Below are positions 54,649 through 63,109 of a stretch of 64,000 nt of DNA, piece by piece. The stretch is taken from NCBI RefSeq assembly GCF_030116705.1, contig NZ_JAOTIK010000005.1, positions 27,363 through 91,362 of the forward strand. The letters run 5' to 3'. The stretch comes from Streptomyces sp. ML-6 (GTDB taxonomy: Bacteria; Actinomycetota; Actinomycetes; Streptomycetales; Streptomycetaceae). The position numbers and the translations under genes are program-made. The notes beneath the pieces are model-generated. The model did no database searches and had not been told where the DNA came from. It saw only the letters and a program-made list of their open reading frames with translations. Every line of letters begins with the position of its first letter. The stretch's first letter is position 1.

Positions 54649-54882
54649 GGTAGTGCGCTGGGTGCAGTGCTCCCACGAAATGGGCTCGTCGAACTCCTCG
54701 GAGCAGGCGGAGCAGCACGGGCCGATGGGGGCGTCGAGGCAGATGAAGATGTCCTGTGGGGTGCCGGTGTGGTGCTCGGCCCAGGTGTTCCAGGCGTCGC
54801 TGTGCCGGTCGGGCTCGGCGCCGTGCGGGCAGTGGTCGCTACCGGCTTCGTGGAACCAGGTCTCGGGCTTGTGGTCAGTCAC
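54613..54882 (-). CDS. Small Cys/His protein
   Basis: An 89-residue protein (starting TDHKPETWFHEAGSDHCPHG after the initiator) with IFICLDAPIGPCCSACSEEF, suitable for zinc. It ends APAVTEEPGR, nearly the same tail as the gene to its left. It is the first gene of the tightly packed small-gene run. Confidence 0.65.
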   Translation of the reverse strand: MTDHKPETWFHEAGSDHCPHGAEPDRHSDAWNTWAEHHTGTPQDIFICLDAPIGPCCSACSEEFDEPISWEHCTQRTTAAPAVTEEPGR

Positions 54883-54915
54883 GGGGTCCTCCTAGTGGTG
54901 GGTAGGTTGGGGGTG

Positions 54916-54944
54916 CGCCCGCCCGGCTACGACCCGGGCGGGCG
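54916..54944. terminator. Perfect 11-bp hairpin
   Basis: CGCCCGCCCGG/CCGGGCGGGCG with loop CTACGAC lies after the stop of the leftward MazG gene and can end its transcript. Confidence 0.7.
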
Positions 54945-54953
54945 TACTGCTGG

Positions 54954-55265
54954 TCACGGGGTTCGGGGCCGGCCAGCGATCTGGCGGATCTTGGCGTCCA
55001 GGTGCCCGGCCGGGTCGTCCGTGAGGGAGGTCAGGGCGACGGCTGCGGTGACGATCACGTCGCAGAGTTCGTCGGCGACGTCATCGCGGGTGTGGGTGAT
55101 GCCCTTGCGGGGGTTCTGCCCGGTGTGGCCGATCCATGCCTGCGCGACCTCGCCGGCCTCCTCGGTGAGCTTGAGGAGGCGGAGGGTGATCTCCTGGTTG
55201 GTGCGGCCGTTCTGCTGGTCGAGCCAGGCGACGAGTTCGTGGATGGTGGTCCAGTGGTCGGTCAT
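54954..55265 (-). CDS. MazG-like nucleotide pyrophosphohydrolase
   Basis: A 103-residue protein with the all-alpha NTP-pyrophosphatase layout: LLKLTEEAGEVAQAWIG provides the first EExxE, and DDVADELCDVIVTAAVALTSL provides the ExxD metal ligands. MazG-like phage enzymes adjust nucleotide pools or host alarmones. It is the first leftward gene after the third operator-promoter copy, so it may be induced early. Confidence 0.85.
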   Translation of the reverse strand: MTDHWTTIHELVAWLDQQNGRTNQEITLRLLKLTEEAGEVAQAWIGHTGQNPRKGITHTRDDVADELCDVIVTAAVALTSLTDDPAGHLDAKIRQIAGRPRTP

Positions 55266-55354
55266 TAAGGCTCCGGTGGGTGGGTGCTGGTCTGGTTTCA
55301 GGGTGGCGCTGGGCGGGCTGATTGCTGCCCCTGGTCTGTTGCTGGGCGGGGTTC

Positions 55355-55400
55355 ACTCTACCCCAATTCACATTGCGTACGCCATAGGAAAATGGGTGCG
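55355..55400 (-). promoter_or_regulatory. Operator-promoter copy 3 (leftward)
   Basis: On the minus strand TTCCTATGGCGTACGCAATG, then TTGGGGTAGAGT, align with the blocks at 34.7 and 41.7 kb. The palindrome (55372-55385) has one mismatch. It would drive MazG and the leftward small genes. Confidence 0.7.
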
Positions 55401-55511
55401 GTGAGGCCCATCTCGTGCACCATCAGGTCTCATCTGCCGGAACCGGCCCCTGCCGCCCATGCCGCGCCTACGCTGAAACGGACGGCCCGCGCCCCGACCC
55501 TTGGAGGCCCC

Positions 55512-56054
55512 GTGTCACTGCCCGTGGAAACCAGCCCGACGCCGCCGTCATACCCGCCGAAGACCCCACCCCCTCCGAAGAAACCTGTCTCGCCGCCCCG
55601 CCCGGAAACGGCGGACGCCCCCGCGAACGGGCCGGCCTCCTTGGTGCGGACAGCGCGGCGGGGTGTGGGCATGCGGAACCGGCGCGGTGTGAACTGGAAG
55701 CTGGAGTCCGCGCCGTGGGCGGCAGGGAAGGCCCGGACCGCGGTGCTGGGACAGCTGGGGAAGTGGCGGTACCGGCTGGCCCCGGGCACGGTCACCGCGG
55801 TGGAGACGGTGGCAACGTTGCTCGTCGAGGCGGCGGTCGTCGACGGCGGGGCGAGGGTGTCCGTACACCTGTCGGACCAGGACGGTCAGGCGTGCATCCT
55901 TGCCCTCTCCCACCAGGCGGGCCTCACGCCTGGTCACGCCTCCGGCGGTGATGACGTCTTGCACCAGATCACTGCGGTGTCCGGGGTGACGGGGTGCGGT
56001 ACGGACACCGGGCCGGACGGGCGCCGAATCTGGGCTGTCGTCGACCTGGGATGA
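55512..56054 (+). CDS. Hypothetical protein, possible degenerate GHKL-type regulator
   Basis: A 180-residue protein starting at GTG after TTGGAGG. The N-terminus is Pro-rich. The C-terminal domain (WRYRLAPGTVTAVETVATLLVEAAVVDGGARVSVHLSDQDGQACILALSHQAGL, ending CGTDTGPDGRRIWAVVDLG) resembles small Streptomyces ATP-binding-like regulators, with E-A-A in place of a clear N-box. It diverges from the MazG operon. The assignment is tentative. Confidence 0.62.
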   Translation: MSLPVETSPTPPSYPPKTPPPPKKPVSPPRPETADAPANGPASLVRTARRGVGMRNRRGVNWKLESAPWAAGKARTAVLGQLGKWRYRLAPGTVTAVETVATLLVEAAVVDGGARVSVHLSDQDGQACILALSHQAGLTPGHASGGDDVLHQITAVSGVTGCGTDTGPDGRRIWAVVDLG

Positions 56055-56368
56055 TCCAGGGCATGACTACCGGACGACCGAAGCGGCTCAGCGCGACAGA
56101 AGCGCGGTCTATTGCTGATGCGGCGCAGCTGGTGAAGGCCGGCGACTGGTCGACCAGCCATGCCTGGAACGTGGTTGCGGAAGACGGCACGCTCTTGGTG
56201 GTGGTGACGCCGTCGTACGGGGGCTCGTCGCGTAGCGGCCGGGACGGGTGGAAGTGGCACCTCGCCGCACTCGGCCCGACCGGGACACGGGAGAAGTGGC
56301 CGACGCGGCAGCAAGCCGCAGCGCAGGGCCTGATGAGCTGGATTCGGTGGGTGACAGCGACCCGGTAG
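56051..56368 (+). CDS. Hypothetical protein
   Basis: A 105-residue protein overlapping the previous stop (ATGA); an ATG 12 bases later is also possible. RPKRLSATEARSIADAAQLVKAGDWSTSHAWNVVAEDGTLLVVVTPSYGG suggests an alpha/beta domain. The rest is Trp-rich and basic. The family is not recognised. Confidence 0.62.
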   Translation: MIQGMTTGRPKRLSATEARSIADAAQLVKAGDWSTSHAWNVVAEDGTLLVVVTPSYGGSSRSGRDGWKWHLAALGPTGTREKWPTRQQAAAQGLMSWIRWVTATR

Positions 56369-56411
56369 CGGCCAGGGCCCAACCGTAGGGCTCTCGCTCG
56401 CGCGGCGGGCC

Positions 56412-56759
56412 TCACATGAGGAAGCCCAGTTTGTTGAGGCCGGGGACGCAGATCTCCCGCAGCGGCTCGCACAGATGCTCCGCCCGGTGCCACGCCTCGA
56501 GCTCCACGATCGGGCCGATGGCGTAGTGCGCGCGCCACGACTCGCAGATGCCGCAGCCTGGCTGCCGGTCGGGCAGCCAGGCGGGGTGCGCGGCGATGAG
56601 GTGATCGTCAAGGTCGATGCGGGTCGTGGTGAGACGCAGCTCCCAGTGGCGCGGGTCTGCGCCGGGGCGGCGGGAGTCGGTCAGGGACATGCCGTAGTCG
56701 ACGGCGAGCTCCCGGCATTCGGCGCATGCAGCCATCCGCTCGAACAGGTCACTGGGCAC
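56412..56759 (-). CDS. Hypothetical Cys/His-rich protein
   Basis: A 115-residue protein starting at GTG after GGAGGACTT. MAACAECRELAVDYG near the N-terminus and GCGICESWRAHYAIG later form two cysteine pairs. His residues between them suggest a metal-binding module. It follows the primase-polymerase gene by 8 bases, so it is probably cotranscribed with it. Confidence 0.67.
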   Translation of the reverse strand: MPSDLFERMAACAECRELAVDYGMSLTDSRRPGADPRHWELRLTTTRIDLDDHLIAAHPAWLPDRQPGCGICESWRAHYAIGPIVELEAWHRAEHLCEPLREICVPGLNKLGFLM

Positions 56760-56767
56760 AAGTCCTC

Positions 56768-57496
56768 CTACTGCTGGGCCCGGAGTCGTTGGCTGATCCA
56801 GTCGGGCAGCGGCGCCACGGGGACGTTGTGGGCGATGGTGTACGGCAGGCCACCGACAACGGAGCCGGGGCCGACTAGGTACCCGCCGCTTCGGCGGCCG
56901 GGGCCGCGGACGTCGATCCCGGGCCCGAGCGCCGTGCGCCCGCCTGACACGCTGCCGATCGTGCAGCCCATCGGCGCCCGGAAGTACAGGTGCCGCCCCC
57001 CAGACGGCGTGGCCACGGTGAACGTCTCGGGCACCGCCTCCCCGAGCCGGTCGGCCAGGGCGGCGAGAACGCCGGGGCCATCGTCGTCGCCGTGGACATC
57101 GAGGTCCAGGACGACCACGTTGGAGGCCCGGCAGCCGATGCCGACGCCCCGTCCGGCGAGCAGTTCGGGCAGCCGCTCGGGCAGCAGGGTGGCTTGGCGC
57201 TGCCACCCGGGTTCGGGGACGCGGCCGCCGCTCGGGAGCGGGATGACGGCCAGGCCCCGGTCGACCGCCGTGCGGGCGGCGGCCAGGACCTGCGGGCACT
57301 CGGCGGACCAGTGCCAGTACTGCGCCGGGTTGAGGCTGTGCTCGGGGCAGCCGTCGCGTTCGTCTCCGGAGGCGACGGCCCCGCAGGCGGCCTTGGGGCA
57401 GATGCAGGTGCTGTACGACCCTCCGTGCCGTGTCACGCCGCCGTGGCGGACGTAGTCGCTGGCCTCGATGACGGCCTGAACGTCGCGCTCGGTCAT
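56768..57496 (-). CDS. Primase-polymerase (prim-pol, AEP superfamily)
   Basis: A 242-residue archaeo-eukaryotic primase-type domain. VVVLDLDVHGDDD supplies the D-x-D catalytic pair, and TPSGGRHLYFRAP the following His motif. The N-terminal Cys cluster (CICPKAACGAV, GCPEHSL) precedes ALSxxYWHW. Bifunctional prim-pols synthesise primers and can extend them. It has no fused helicase, so it must work with separate replication proteins. Its ATG overlaps the previous stop. Confidence 0.88.
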   Translation of the reverse strand: MTERDVQAVIEASDYVRHGGVTRHGGSYSTCICPKAACGAVASGDERDGCPEHSLNPAQYWHWSAECPQVLAAARTAVDRGLAVIPLPSGGRVPEPGWQRQATLLPERLPELLAGRGVGIGCRASNVVVLDLDVHGDDDGPGVLAALADRLGEAVPETFTVATPSGGRHLYFRAPMGCTIGSVSGGRTALGPGIDVRGPGRRSGGYLVGPGSVVGGLPYTIAHNVPVAPLPDWISQRLRAQQ

Positions 57497-57930
57497 GCGG
57501 CCTGCTCCTCCTCGTCCTCGTAGCAGCAGCACTCGCCGTACGGGTCGCCGCTGCCGCCGGCGCCGCACTCATCGCAGCCGTACGGGATGGAGTCGCTGTC
57601 GTCCTCGTCGTGGGCGTACTCGTGGTGACGCCAGCCGGTGCAGCCGTACTCGCACCCGCAGCCCTTCTCGCACTCGGGGCAGACCATGGAGTTCGTCCAG
57701 CCGCACTGCTCGCACAGGAGCTGGTTGCGAGGGTCGGCCTGCTGCTGGCGGAGGTAGGCGAGGGCCTCGCCGTAGGTGTTGATGTCGATGTACTCCGCCA
57801 GGTACCGCTCCAGGGTTTCCCGCTCGTCGGCGTCGGGGTGGTCCAGGAGCGCGATGGCGTCGGCGTGCTTGACGCCCAGCTCGTCCTTGATGGCGGTGAG
57901 GGCCTTCTTACGGGCGTGGTCCTTCGGCAT
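57493..57930 (-). CDS. Cysteine-rich acidic zinc protein
   Basis: A 145-residue protein. The N-terminal half is helical and charged (HARKKALTAIKDELGVKHADAIALLDHPDADERETLERYL). The C-terminal half carries about 15 cysteines in CxxC pairs (LLCEQCGWTNSMVCPECEKGCGCEYGC, GCDECGAGG) and ends EDEEEQAA. It may be a partner of the primase-polymerase, with which it is coupled by ATGA. Confidence 0.7.
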   Translation of the reverse strand: MPKDHARKKALTAIKDELGVKHADAIALLDHPDADERETLERYLAEYIDINTYGEALAYLRQQQADPRNQLLCEQCGWTNSMVCPECEKGCGCEYGCTGWRHHEYAHDEDDSDSIPYGCDECGAGGSGDPYGECCCYEDEEEQAA

Positions 57931-58529
57931 CTCAAGCTCGTTTCTGCGGCTCGCGGTGATCCCAGACCCACCGGCCGCACGGAGCGAGGCCAGCAAGGGT
58001 GATACGACGTGGAGGGTGGCTCGGCGCGGAGCACCTTTGGCGCGCTCGTCCGGTCTGGGCCAGACGAACCGGGCCTCAAGCCGGGCCCACGGCCTACCAG
58101 CCGCACCCCCACGGTAGCGGACCGCACCGACAGCCCGGGTGAGAACACGAGGAGTTCAGTCCAACTGGTCGTACGTTCCTGGCTGCCAGTCGTCGACGAG
58201 TACGCCGCTGCGGTATCCGCCGAAATCACCGGGGTCTTCTGCGACCAGGCCGCACGCGTCACGCTGGCGTCGTAGCGCGGCTGTGCCCCCGGGCCAGAGC
58301 GCTGATCCGGGGGCACAGGGGCTGGGGTGAAAAGCCGATCATCGGTGGTGAGTCAGGACCCAGCCGGGGGACACCGTACCGCCAGCGCACATCTGGTAGG
58401 CCCTGCGGGGCGGCCTGCGTGGCCCGCGTGCCGCATGGTGCAGGGGAAGGTCCCGAGCTGGGCCTGAGCGCCTGTGCGCCCCGTCTGACCCCTCCTCGGG
58501 GGGCGGAACCGGGACGGACCGTCGAGGGC
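57931..58529. other. 599-base gap with little gene evidence
   Basis: No frame with a good ribosome site was found. A leftward frame ending at 58156 encodes ACGLVAEDPGDFGGYRSGVLVDDWQPGTYDQLD with plausible composition, but no start codon fits. The gap may hold a decayed small gene and the promoter of the leftward prim-pol operon. Confidence 0.45.
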
Positions 58530-58739
58530 ATGGGCGGATCCTGCGGGAAGTGCCACAGCCTGTCGGTGTTCGACGACCTGGTGCACGTCGCTCCTGGGGA
58601 GTGGTGGTGCGAGAGATGCTGCGAGGACTGGGCGTACGACGGCCTGGTCGAGGGCCGGACCCGGGGTGAGGACGACTCGCCGACCGTGCCGGCCGGTGAC
58701 CCGGATGAGGCCCAGCACCGGAGAGGATCGGCGGCGTAG
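58530..58739 (+). CDS. Small zinc-ribbon-like protein
   Basis: A 69-residue protein. GGSCGKCHSLSVFDDLVHVAPGEWWCERCCEDW has the two CxxC pairs of a zinc ribbon; the rest is acidic. GTCGAGGGC precedes the ATG, a weak ribosome site. The function is unknown. Confidence 0.58.
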   Translation: MGGSCGKCHSLSVFDDLVHVAPGEWWCERCCEDWAYDGLVEGRTRGEDDSPTVPAGDPDEAQHRRGSAA

Positions 58740-59032
58740 GGGGCCGCGCCCGGATGCTGCCGGCCCCTGGTGCGCCCGGGTGGCTGTGCGGCGTCCCAGG
58801 GGGGTGTACAACGCTGCCGAGCGCCACGCGAGGCGGAGCCGGCTCGAGCGTCATGGTCATGGAGCAGCTCAGGGTGCGCTACTGTCGGCGGGCGGCAGCA
58901 CGCGTCTGCCAGGGTTCCGGCCGGACAAGCACCCACGCCCCGGCGCGCGGACAAGGGTCTCGGACTCACGCGGCATTTCATCTTGACGACCTTGCTACAG
59001 CATGGGCGTGGGCATGCCGTAGGAGGACTGTC

Positions 59033-59983
59033 GTGACCAGGGACAAGAAGCGCAAGGCCGCCGTGCGCGAGACGCAGAAGGCCACCGGTCTGCGCTACAC
59101 CAAGGCGGCCCGGTTGACGTCCAAACCGGCGGGCGACCGGATCGGTCAGTCGTTCACCCTGCAGGAGCTCCTTAGCGAGTGCGCCACATTTCCCCCCGCG
59201 GCAGTCGACTGGGGATGGGGCCCGGAGTACAAATGCCAAGGCCCGGACGTCTTCCAGTCCAAGCTCCTCGGTGCAGCGATTCCCTTCGGAACGGTTCTGG
59301 AACTCGCCGGCGAGTTGTCCCGGGAAGGACGCGGCACCCCGCTGCACCTGGAGGCGCTGTCTCCGCTGGAATCCGCAGTGGTCAGCAGCGGTGGTCAGCG
59401 CCGCTTCAAGTTGATCATCACGCAGGACTCGGTGTACGAGCTCTGTCGACAGGCGCGGTGCTCGTACCACCCGGAGAACGAACTGATCCCGTGGTGCCGT
59501 GACCACCTGGCCGAATGCGACCCCGGCGTCCTGGTCGAAACGGCCCGCGACTGGGGTTACGCCCAGTCCGAAGACGCCGGCCGTGACCCGGAAAGCCGTG
59601 AGGGATCCGAGGGCGCTGCTGTACTCGTTCGGGCAGCGGTGGCCCAGGGGGCTTACCCGCGGGTGGTGTCCGTTCTCCTCGATGCGTGCTTCGAGCCGGA
59701 CGACATGATCGACGAAGTGTTCTGGGATCCCAAGGACGCGTTGGCGATGCGGCAGGCCATCGACCGTGAGCAGCTGCGTCTTGGGCGGATCGCGGAGGCT
59801 GAGTACCGGCGTATCCAGAAAGAGGCGGGGGCATGCGTGGCGTGCGAGAAGGAGTTCCGGTACGGGATCGACATGGACGTTCCGGCACGTTACTGCTCCC
59901 CGGGCTGCACGCCTCCGCCACCGGCTGTTGCGGGGCCGGATCCGTGGTGGGCGGCGTCTGACTCGGACGCTGACTCCGACTGA
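59033..59983 (+). CDS. Hypothetical protein with C-terminal zinc motif
   Basis: A 316-residue protein starting at GTG, six bases after AGGAGG. The basic N-terminus (TRDKKRKAAVRETQKATGLRYTKAARL) may bind nucleic acid. The middle is alpha/beta. ACVACEKEFRYGIDMDVPARYCSPGC near 280 is a zinc-finger-like end. An acidic tail (ASDSDADSD) follows. The 290 bases upstream have no gene with convincing bias. Confidence 0.68.
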   Translation: MTRDKKRKAAVRETQKATGLRYTKAARLTSKPAGDRIGQSFTLQELLSECATFPPAAVDWGWGPEYKCQGPDVFQSKLLGAAIPFGTVLELAGELSREGRGTPLHLEALSPLESAVVSSGGQRRFKLIITQDSVYELCRQARCSYHPENELIPWCRDHLAECDPGVLVETARDWGYAQSEDAGRDPESREGSEGAAVLVRAAVAQGAYPRVVSVLLDACFEPDDMIDEVFWDPKDALAMRQAIDREQLRLGRIAEAEYRRIQKEAGACVACEKEFRYGIDMDVPARYCSPGCTPPPPAVAGPDPWWAASDSDADSD

Positions 59984-60083
59984 CACCCCTGGCCCAGCCA
60001 CCATCGACGCATAGCCGCCCTCTTCGCGCAGCTGGCTGCTGTTCCAAAGAGTGGCGGCCCTCCGTCCTGGGGAGAAGTGCGGC

Positions 60084-60248
60084 GTGAACTTTGAGTTCGA
60101 GTGCTGGCGTTGTGATGCGGACTGCGTGGTGTACGGGAAACCGGCCGGCTTCTGGACCGAGCAGTACCGGTTACCCGAGGAATGGGACTGCTGGAACTGC
60201 GGGGCTACCAACATCACGCCGGACCCGCCCTGGACCGAGGCCGACTGA
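60084..60248 (+). CDS. Small zinc-ribbon protein
   Basis: A 54-residue product starting at GTG with GGGGAGAA upstream, or 65 residues from the GTG at 60051. FEFECWRCDADCVVYG and WDCWNCGATNI give two CxxC pairs. The function is unknown. Confidence 0.58.
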   Translation: MNFEFECWRCDADCVVYGKPAGFWTEQYRLPEEWDCWNCGATNITPDPPWTEAD

Positions 60249-60281
60249 CGCCTCTAGGTCAGCCGCTCTACGCTGACTGCC

Positions 60282-60566
60282 ATGACGCTGAACCAGGACG
60301 AACGCGAACTGCTCCGTCGGATCGCTGAGGCGGACAAGCCGGTCGCGATGTCGGACTTCTTTCATGTGATGTACCCGCCGAACTTCGACGCGAGCGTTGG
60401 CGAGGAGCACCCGGACCGGGTGGTGTGGCGGGACCACCAGTTCGACTTGTACGGGGCGTCCATCAAGCTGTGGCAGAACGATCTGGTGAGGGTGGTGCAC
60501 CCCGCGAACGGTGAACGGCCCGACCTGGTCGAGGTGACCGACGCAGGTCGGGCCGCCCTGGCGTAG
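60282..60566 (+). CDS. Small winged-helix-like protein
   Basis: A 94-residue protein. TLNQDERELLRRIAEADKPVAMSDFF opens like a winged HTH, and LVRVVHPANGERPDLVEVTDAGRAALA closes like a wing and helix. It is convergent with the leftward gene at 60571, with only 4 bases between them. Confidence 0.66.
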   Translation: MTLNQDERELLRRIAEADKPVAMSDFFHVMYPPNFDASVGEEHPDRVVWRDHQFDLYGASIKLWQNDLVRVVHPANGERPDLVEVTDAGRAALA

Positions 60567-60570
60567 AACG

Positions 60571-61392
60571 TCAGCCCTCACGCGTGATGTGCATGCGGTG
60601 CTCGTTGAAGCGCTCCCAGTCAGGTACCAGATGAAACCGGGCATGCGCAGGAAGGTCCTTCGCCGCCACTGTGACCTGCGGATCGCCCCGGTAGAGCCGC
60701 GCATCGCCGAGCTCCACCAGCTGGTCCAGGGCGGCGCGGACCTTGTCAATGCCCTCGCCGGTGATGGCTACGAACCGGTCGAGAGACGTGAACACTTCTT
60801 CGGGGTAGTCCAGGTCCTCGATGAGGTGCCTGACGATCGCCTGATCGGCTGCTTCGGTGTCAGTGAACTGACGCATCCTTTGGAGACGTGTAAGGACGTC
60901 GTCCGGCAGGGTCAGGACATCGTCGGGCCGCGGTAGAACCTCAGGCATGCTCCAGGTGCCGTCGCGCGTGGTGGCGATACCAAGTTCGACCATCGTGTGG
61001 GCGAGCTCGCGGATGGTGACGGGCACAGTCATGCCGGCGGCCTGCAGAGCGCTGGTGAGGGTGGCCTCGTGTGCCTTCGCGGCGGCACGCAGCTCGTCCT
61101 TCTCTTCCTCGCTCTCCGCATCTTCCACCTCTTCCTCGTCGATCCACAGGATGGGCGAGTCGAGGTTCTCGCCAAGGCTGTGGAAGACTCCGCGCAGTTC
61201 GTCACCGAAGATCTCGTGCACGACCCCGTCAAGGTCGCCTTCCAGGCCCCGCGTGGTAGCGGTTCCGAAGATCAAGCAGAGCATCATGCCCTGGTGCTGG
61301 GGCAGAACATGATTCCATCCGCTCGTCCACCAGTCGGTATGCATGGCCATGCCGCCCTCGGAGGCGGTCTCGGTGGCCTGTTCGGTGGTCAT
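60571..61392 (-). CDS. Hypothetical Streptomyces-type protein (DUF6042-like, tentative)
   Basis: A 273-residue protein. The N-terminal half (WWTSGWNHVLPQHQGMMLCLIFGTATTRGLEGDLDGVVHEIF) and a charged coiled region (DEEEVEDAESEEEKDELRAAAKAHEATL) precede a C-terminal winged-helix-like part (DKVRAALDQLVELGDARLYRGDPQVTVAA). It resembles uncharacterised Streptomyces proteins. It follows the iteron-carrying initiator gene through an attenuator-like hairpin. Confidence 0.65.
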   Translation of the reverse strand: MTTEQATETASEGGMAMHTDWWTSGWNHVLPQHQGMMLCLIFGTATTRGLEGDLDGVVHEIFGDELRGVFHSLGENLDSPILWIDEEEVEDAESEEEKDELRAAAKAHEATLTSALQAAGMTVPVTIRELAHTMVELGIATTRDGTWSMPEVLPRPDDVLTLPDDVLTRLQRMRQFTDTEAADQAIVRHLIEDLDYPEEVFTSLDRFVAITGEGIDKVRAALDQLVELGDARLYRGDPQVTVAAKDLPAHARFHLVPDWERFNEHRMHITREG

Positions 61393-61414
61393 GGTTTCCC
61401 CTGGGGTTACGGGT

Positions 61415-61452
61415 CCTGTTTGGGTCGACCTATACGGGCCGACCCGAACAGG
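61415..61452. terminator. 13-bp hairpin between leftward genes
   Basis: CCTGTTTGGGTCG pairs with CGACCCGAACAGG (one wobble) around a 12-base loop. It lies between the end of the initiator-like gene at 61456 and the next leftward start, and can end or attenuate transcription. Confidence 0.7.
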
Positions 61453-61455
61453 GTG

Positions 61456-62898
61456 TCAGAACGGGGCGGGAGCGCCCGCGTTCTCGAGGTCCTTCCGTTC
61501 CGCAGCTTCAGCGGCACAGTCCTGGCAGAGCGGGCCGCCTGCGGCAGGGATCGACGCCGGGCAGAGGCCGTTGCCGCAGTCCTTCAGCAGCGGAACGGCG
61601 CGAGGCTGTACGGCCCGCTGAGGCGGCATTGCTGCATCAGGCGAGACAGGGCCCGCCAAGGTCGAGTTCGCCCCGCTGGTGCGCTCCTGGCCGCGCTTCT
61701 GGGCGCGCTGCGCCTTGCGGGCTTCGAACCGCTCCGGGCATGTCGAGCACTCCTCCTTCGTGTCCACGTCCGCGCCAGCATCACACCGCGGGTTCGCACA
61801 CCCGTACCGGTCCCCGGCCTTCAACGGCCGCACCATCGCAACCGCGGCACCAACAAGGGAGTCGATCTCCCCGGCGTAGAACTTCGACGCCCACCCGTGA
61901 TGGTCCCACCGCTGCTGGATACGGGCACCAAGCTGCTCCACCGTGCGATCCGCGGCAGGAACATCACCCGCAAGGGCATCCAGGATCGCCTGAGACAACG
62001 TCGGAACATCCGGCAGACCCTTGACGAACTCGGCAGGAAAGTGCGCCCGCACAGCAGCTACCAGGGCCAGCTGCTCCCGGGTGTGCTTGGCCTTGCTGCC
62101 GCTCTTCTGTCCTCGAGCCGGCCAGCAGGTGTCGTCGTTCGGTGTGGGGGAGGGGCTGGTCTTGCCGGACGCGGCGAAGCCGCCTTCAGCCTCGGGCGTC
62201 CTACTACCTGAGGTTGAAGGGCTACGCCCGTCCACGGGGCTACGCCCCGAAGGGGCATCGCTCGCACCAATAGAAGGAACCAGTGGGTCTTCACGTTTCC
62301 GCAGGTCGCTCCCAGAGTCCGGGTCGGAATTCGAACCCCTTGGGTCAGAATTCTGACCCGCTTCGGTCTCACCCTCGCCCGGCTCGGGCACTGGGTCAGA
62401 ATTCTGACCCGCCTCCATGAAGGGCTTGCCCGCCTGCAACCACTTGAGCTTGGCCTCAGCGTTCCGCCACCCCAAGTAGCCCTCCTTCGGCATGTCGTTG
62501 ATGCGGATACGCAGCGGCTTACCCGCCGCAGAGGCGCGGGAGGAGGTCTTTACGGGGCCTCCCTCCAGGGTGGAGACGAGACCAACGTCAGACAGCGCCT
62601 TGAGGATCCCCCGGACACGCCCTTGACTGCTGGCCTTCCCGTTCGGGCCTGGGATCAGCTCACACAGAAGCGACAGCGTGAGATTACGGACGGGCTTCTT
62701 GTACTTCTCGTAGACCAGAGCGCGCAGCACCAGGTAGCCCCGAGTGTCAGGGTCGCGAAGGTCGTCGGACAAGCAGATCCAGTCGAGGATGCGAGAGGAG
62801 TACCACCCATCGTTATCCGGGCCATACAGCTCGACGAGGACCTCTGCGTCCGAGTGGTTGGGGACGTCGCCACGACGGGCTTCCGGGTTCAGGCTCAT
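61456..62898 (-). CDS. Replication initiator-like protein with iterons inside its gene
   Basis: A 480-residue protein. The N-terminal 130 residues (DNDGWYSSRILDWICLSDDLRDPDTRGYLVLRALVYEK; LSLLCELIPGPNGKASSQGRVRGILKALSDVGLV) form a winged HTH. The middle has AGQNSDP repeats encoded by palindromic iterons. The C-terminal part holds PTLSQAILDALAGDVPAADRTVEQLGARIQQRWDHHGWASKFYAGEI and a cysteine-rich zinc region (CANPRCDAG, CSTCPERF). The layout recalls lambda O, where the origin lies within the initiator gene. Alternatively it is a DNA-binding regulator. Confidence 0.72.
   Translation of the reverse strand: MSLNPEARRGDVPNHSDAEVLVELYGPDNDGWYSSRILDWICLSDDLRDPDTRGYLVLRALVYEKYKKPVRNLTLSLLCELIPGPNGKASSQGRVRGILKALSDVGLVSTLEGGPVKTSSRASAAGKPLRIRINDMPKEGYLGWRNAEAKLKWLQAGKPFMEAGQNSDPVPEPGEGETEAGQNSDPRGSNSDPDSGSDLRKREDPLVPSIGASDAPSGRSPVDGRSPSTSGSRTPEAEGGFAASGKTSPSPTPNDDTCWPARGQKSGSKAKHTREQLALVAAVRAHFPAEFVKGLPDVPTLSQAILDALAGDVPAADRTVEQLGARIQQRWDHHGWASKFYAGEIDSLVGAAVAMVRPLKAGDRYGCANPRCDAGADVDTKEECSTCPERFEARKAQRAQKRGQERTSGANSTLAGPVSPDAAMPPQRAVQPRAVPLLKDCGNGLCPASIPAAGGPLCQDCAAEAAERKDLENAGAPAPF
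62321..62410. repeat. Palindromic iterons within the initiator-like gene
   Basis: GGGTCAGAATTCTGACCC is a perfect 18-bp palindrome at 62342-62359 and 62393-62410. A degenerate copy, GGGTCGGAATTCGAACCC, lies at 62321-62338. Offsets of 21 and 51 bases equal two and about five helical turns. A candidate origin or autoregulatory array. Confidence 0.8.
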
Positions 62899-63109
62899 GC
62901 TGTCACCCCCACCGTACGGGCGATCACGCTGTGTGGGCTTGCGGTGACATGGACTGCTACGGGTACCCTCACGGGGACACCTCAGCTTTCAAGAGGGCGA
63001 GTGTCTGTGCAGCGGGCGGCAACCCGCTGTTGTGCTTAGGCGGCCGGCGGAGCCATTGGCTCCCCGGCCGTTCCGCGTTCCTGGACCAGGCGGTGGAACT
63101 CCTGGCCGG

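Noticed and set aside
56412..58316. A 634-codon leftward open frame across the prim-pol region
   Set aside because: It is out of frame with two well-supported genes (prim-pol and the cysteine-rich protein) and is composed of Arg/Pro/Ala-rich shadow sequence; only its last 115 codons are a real gene.
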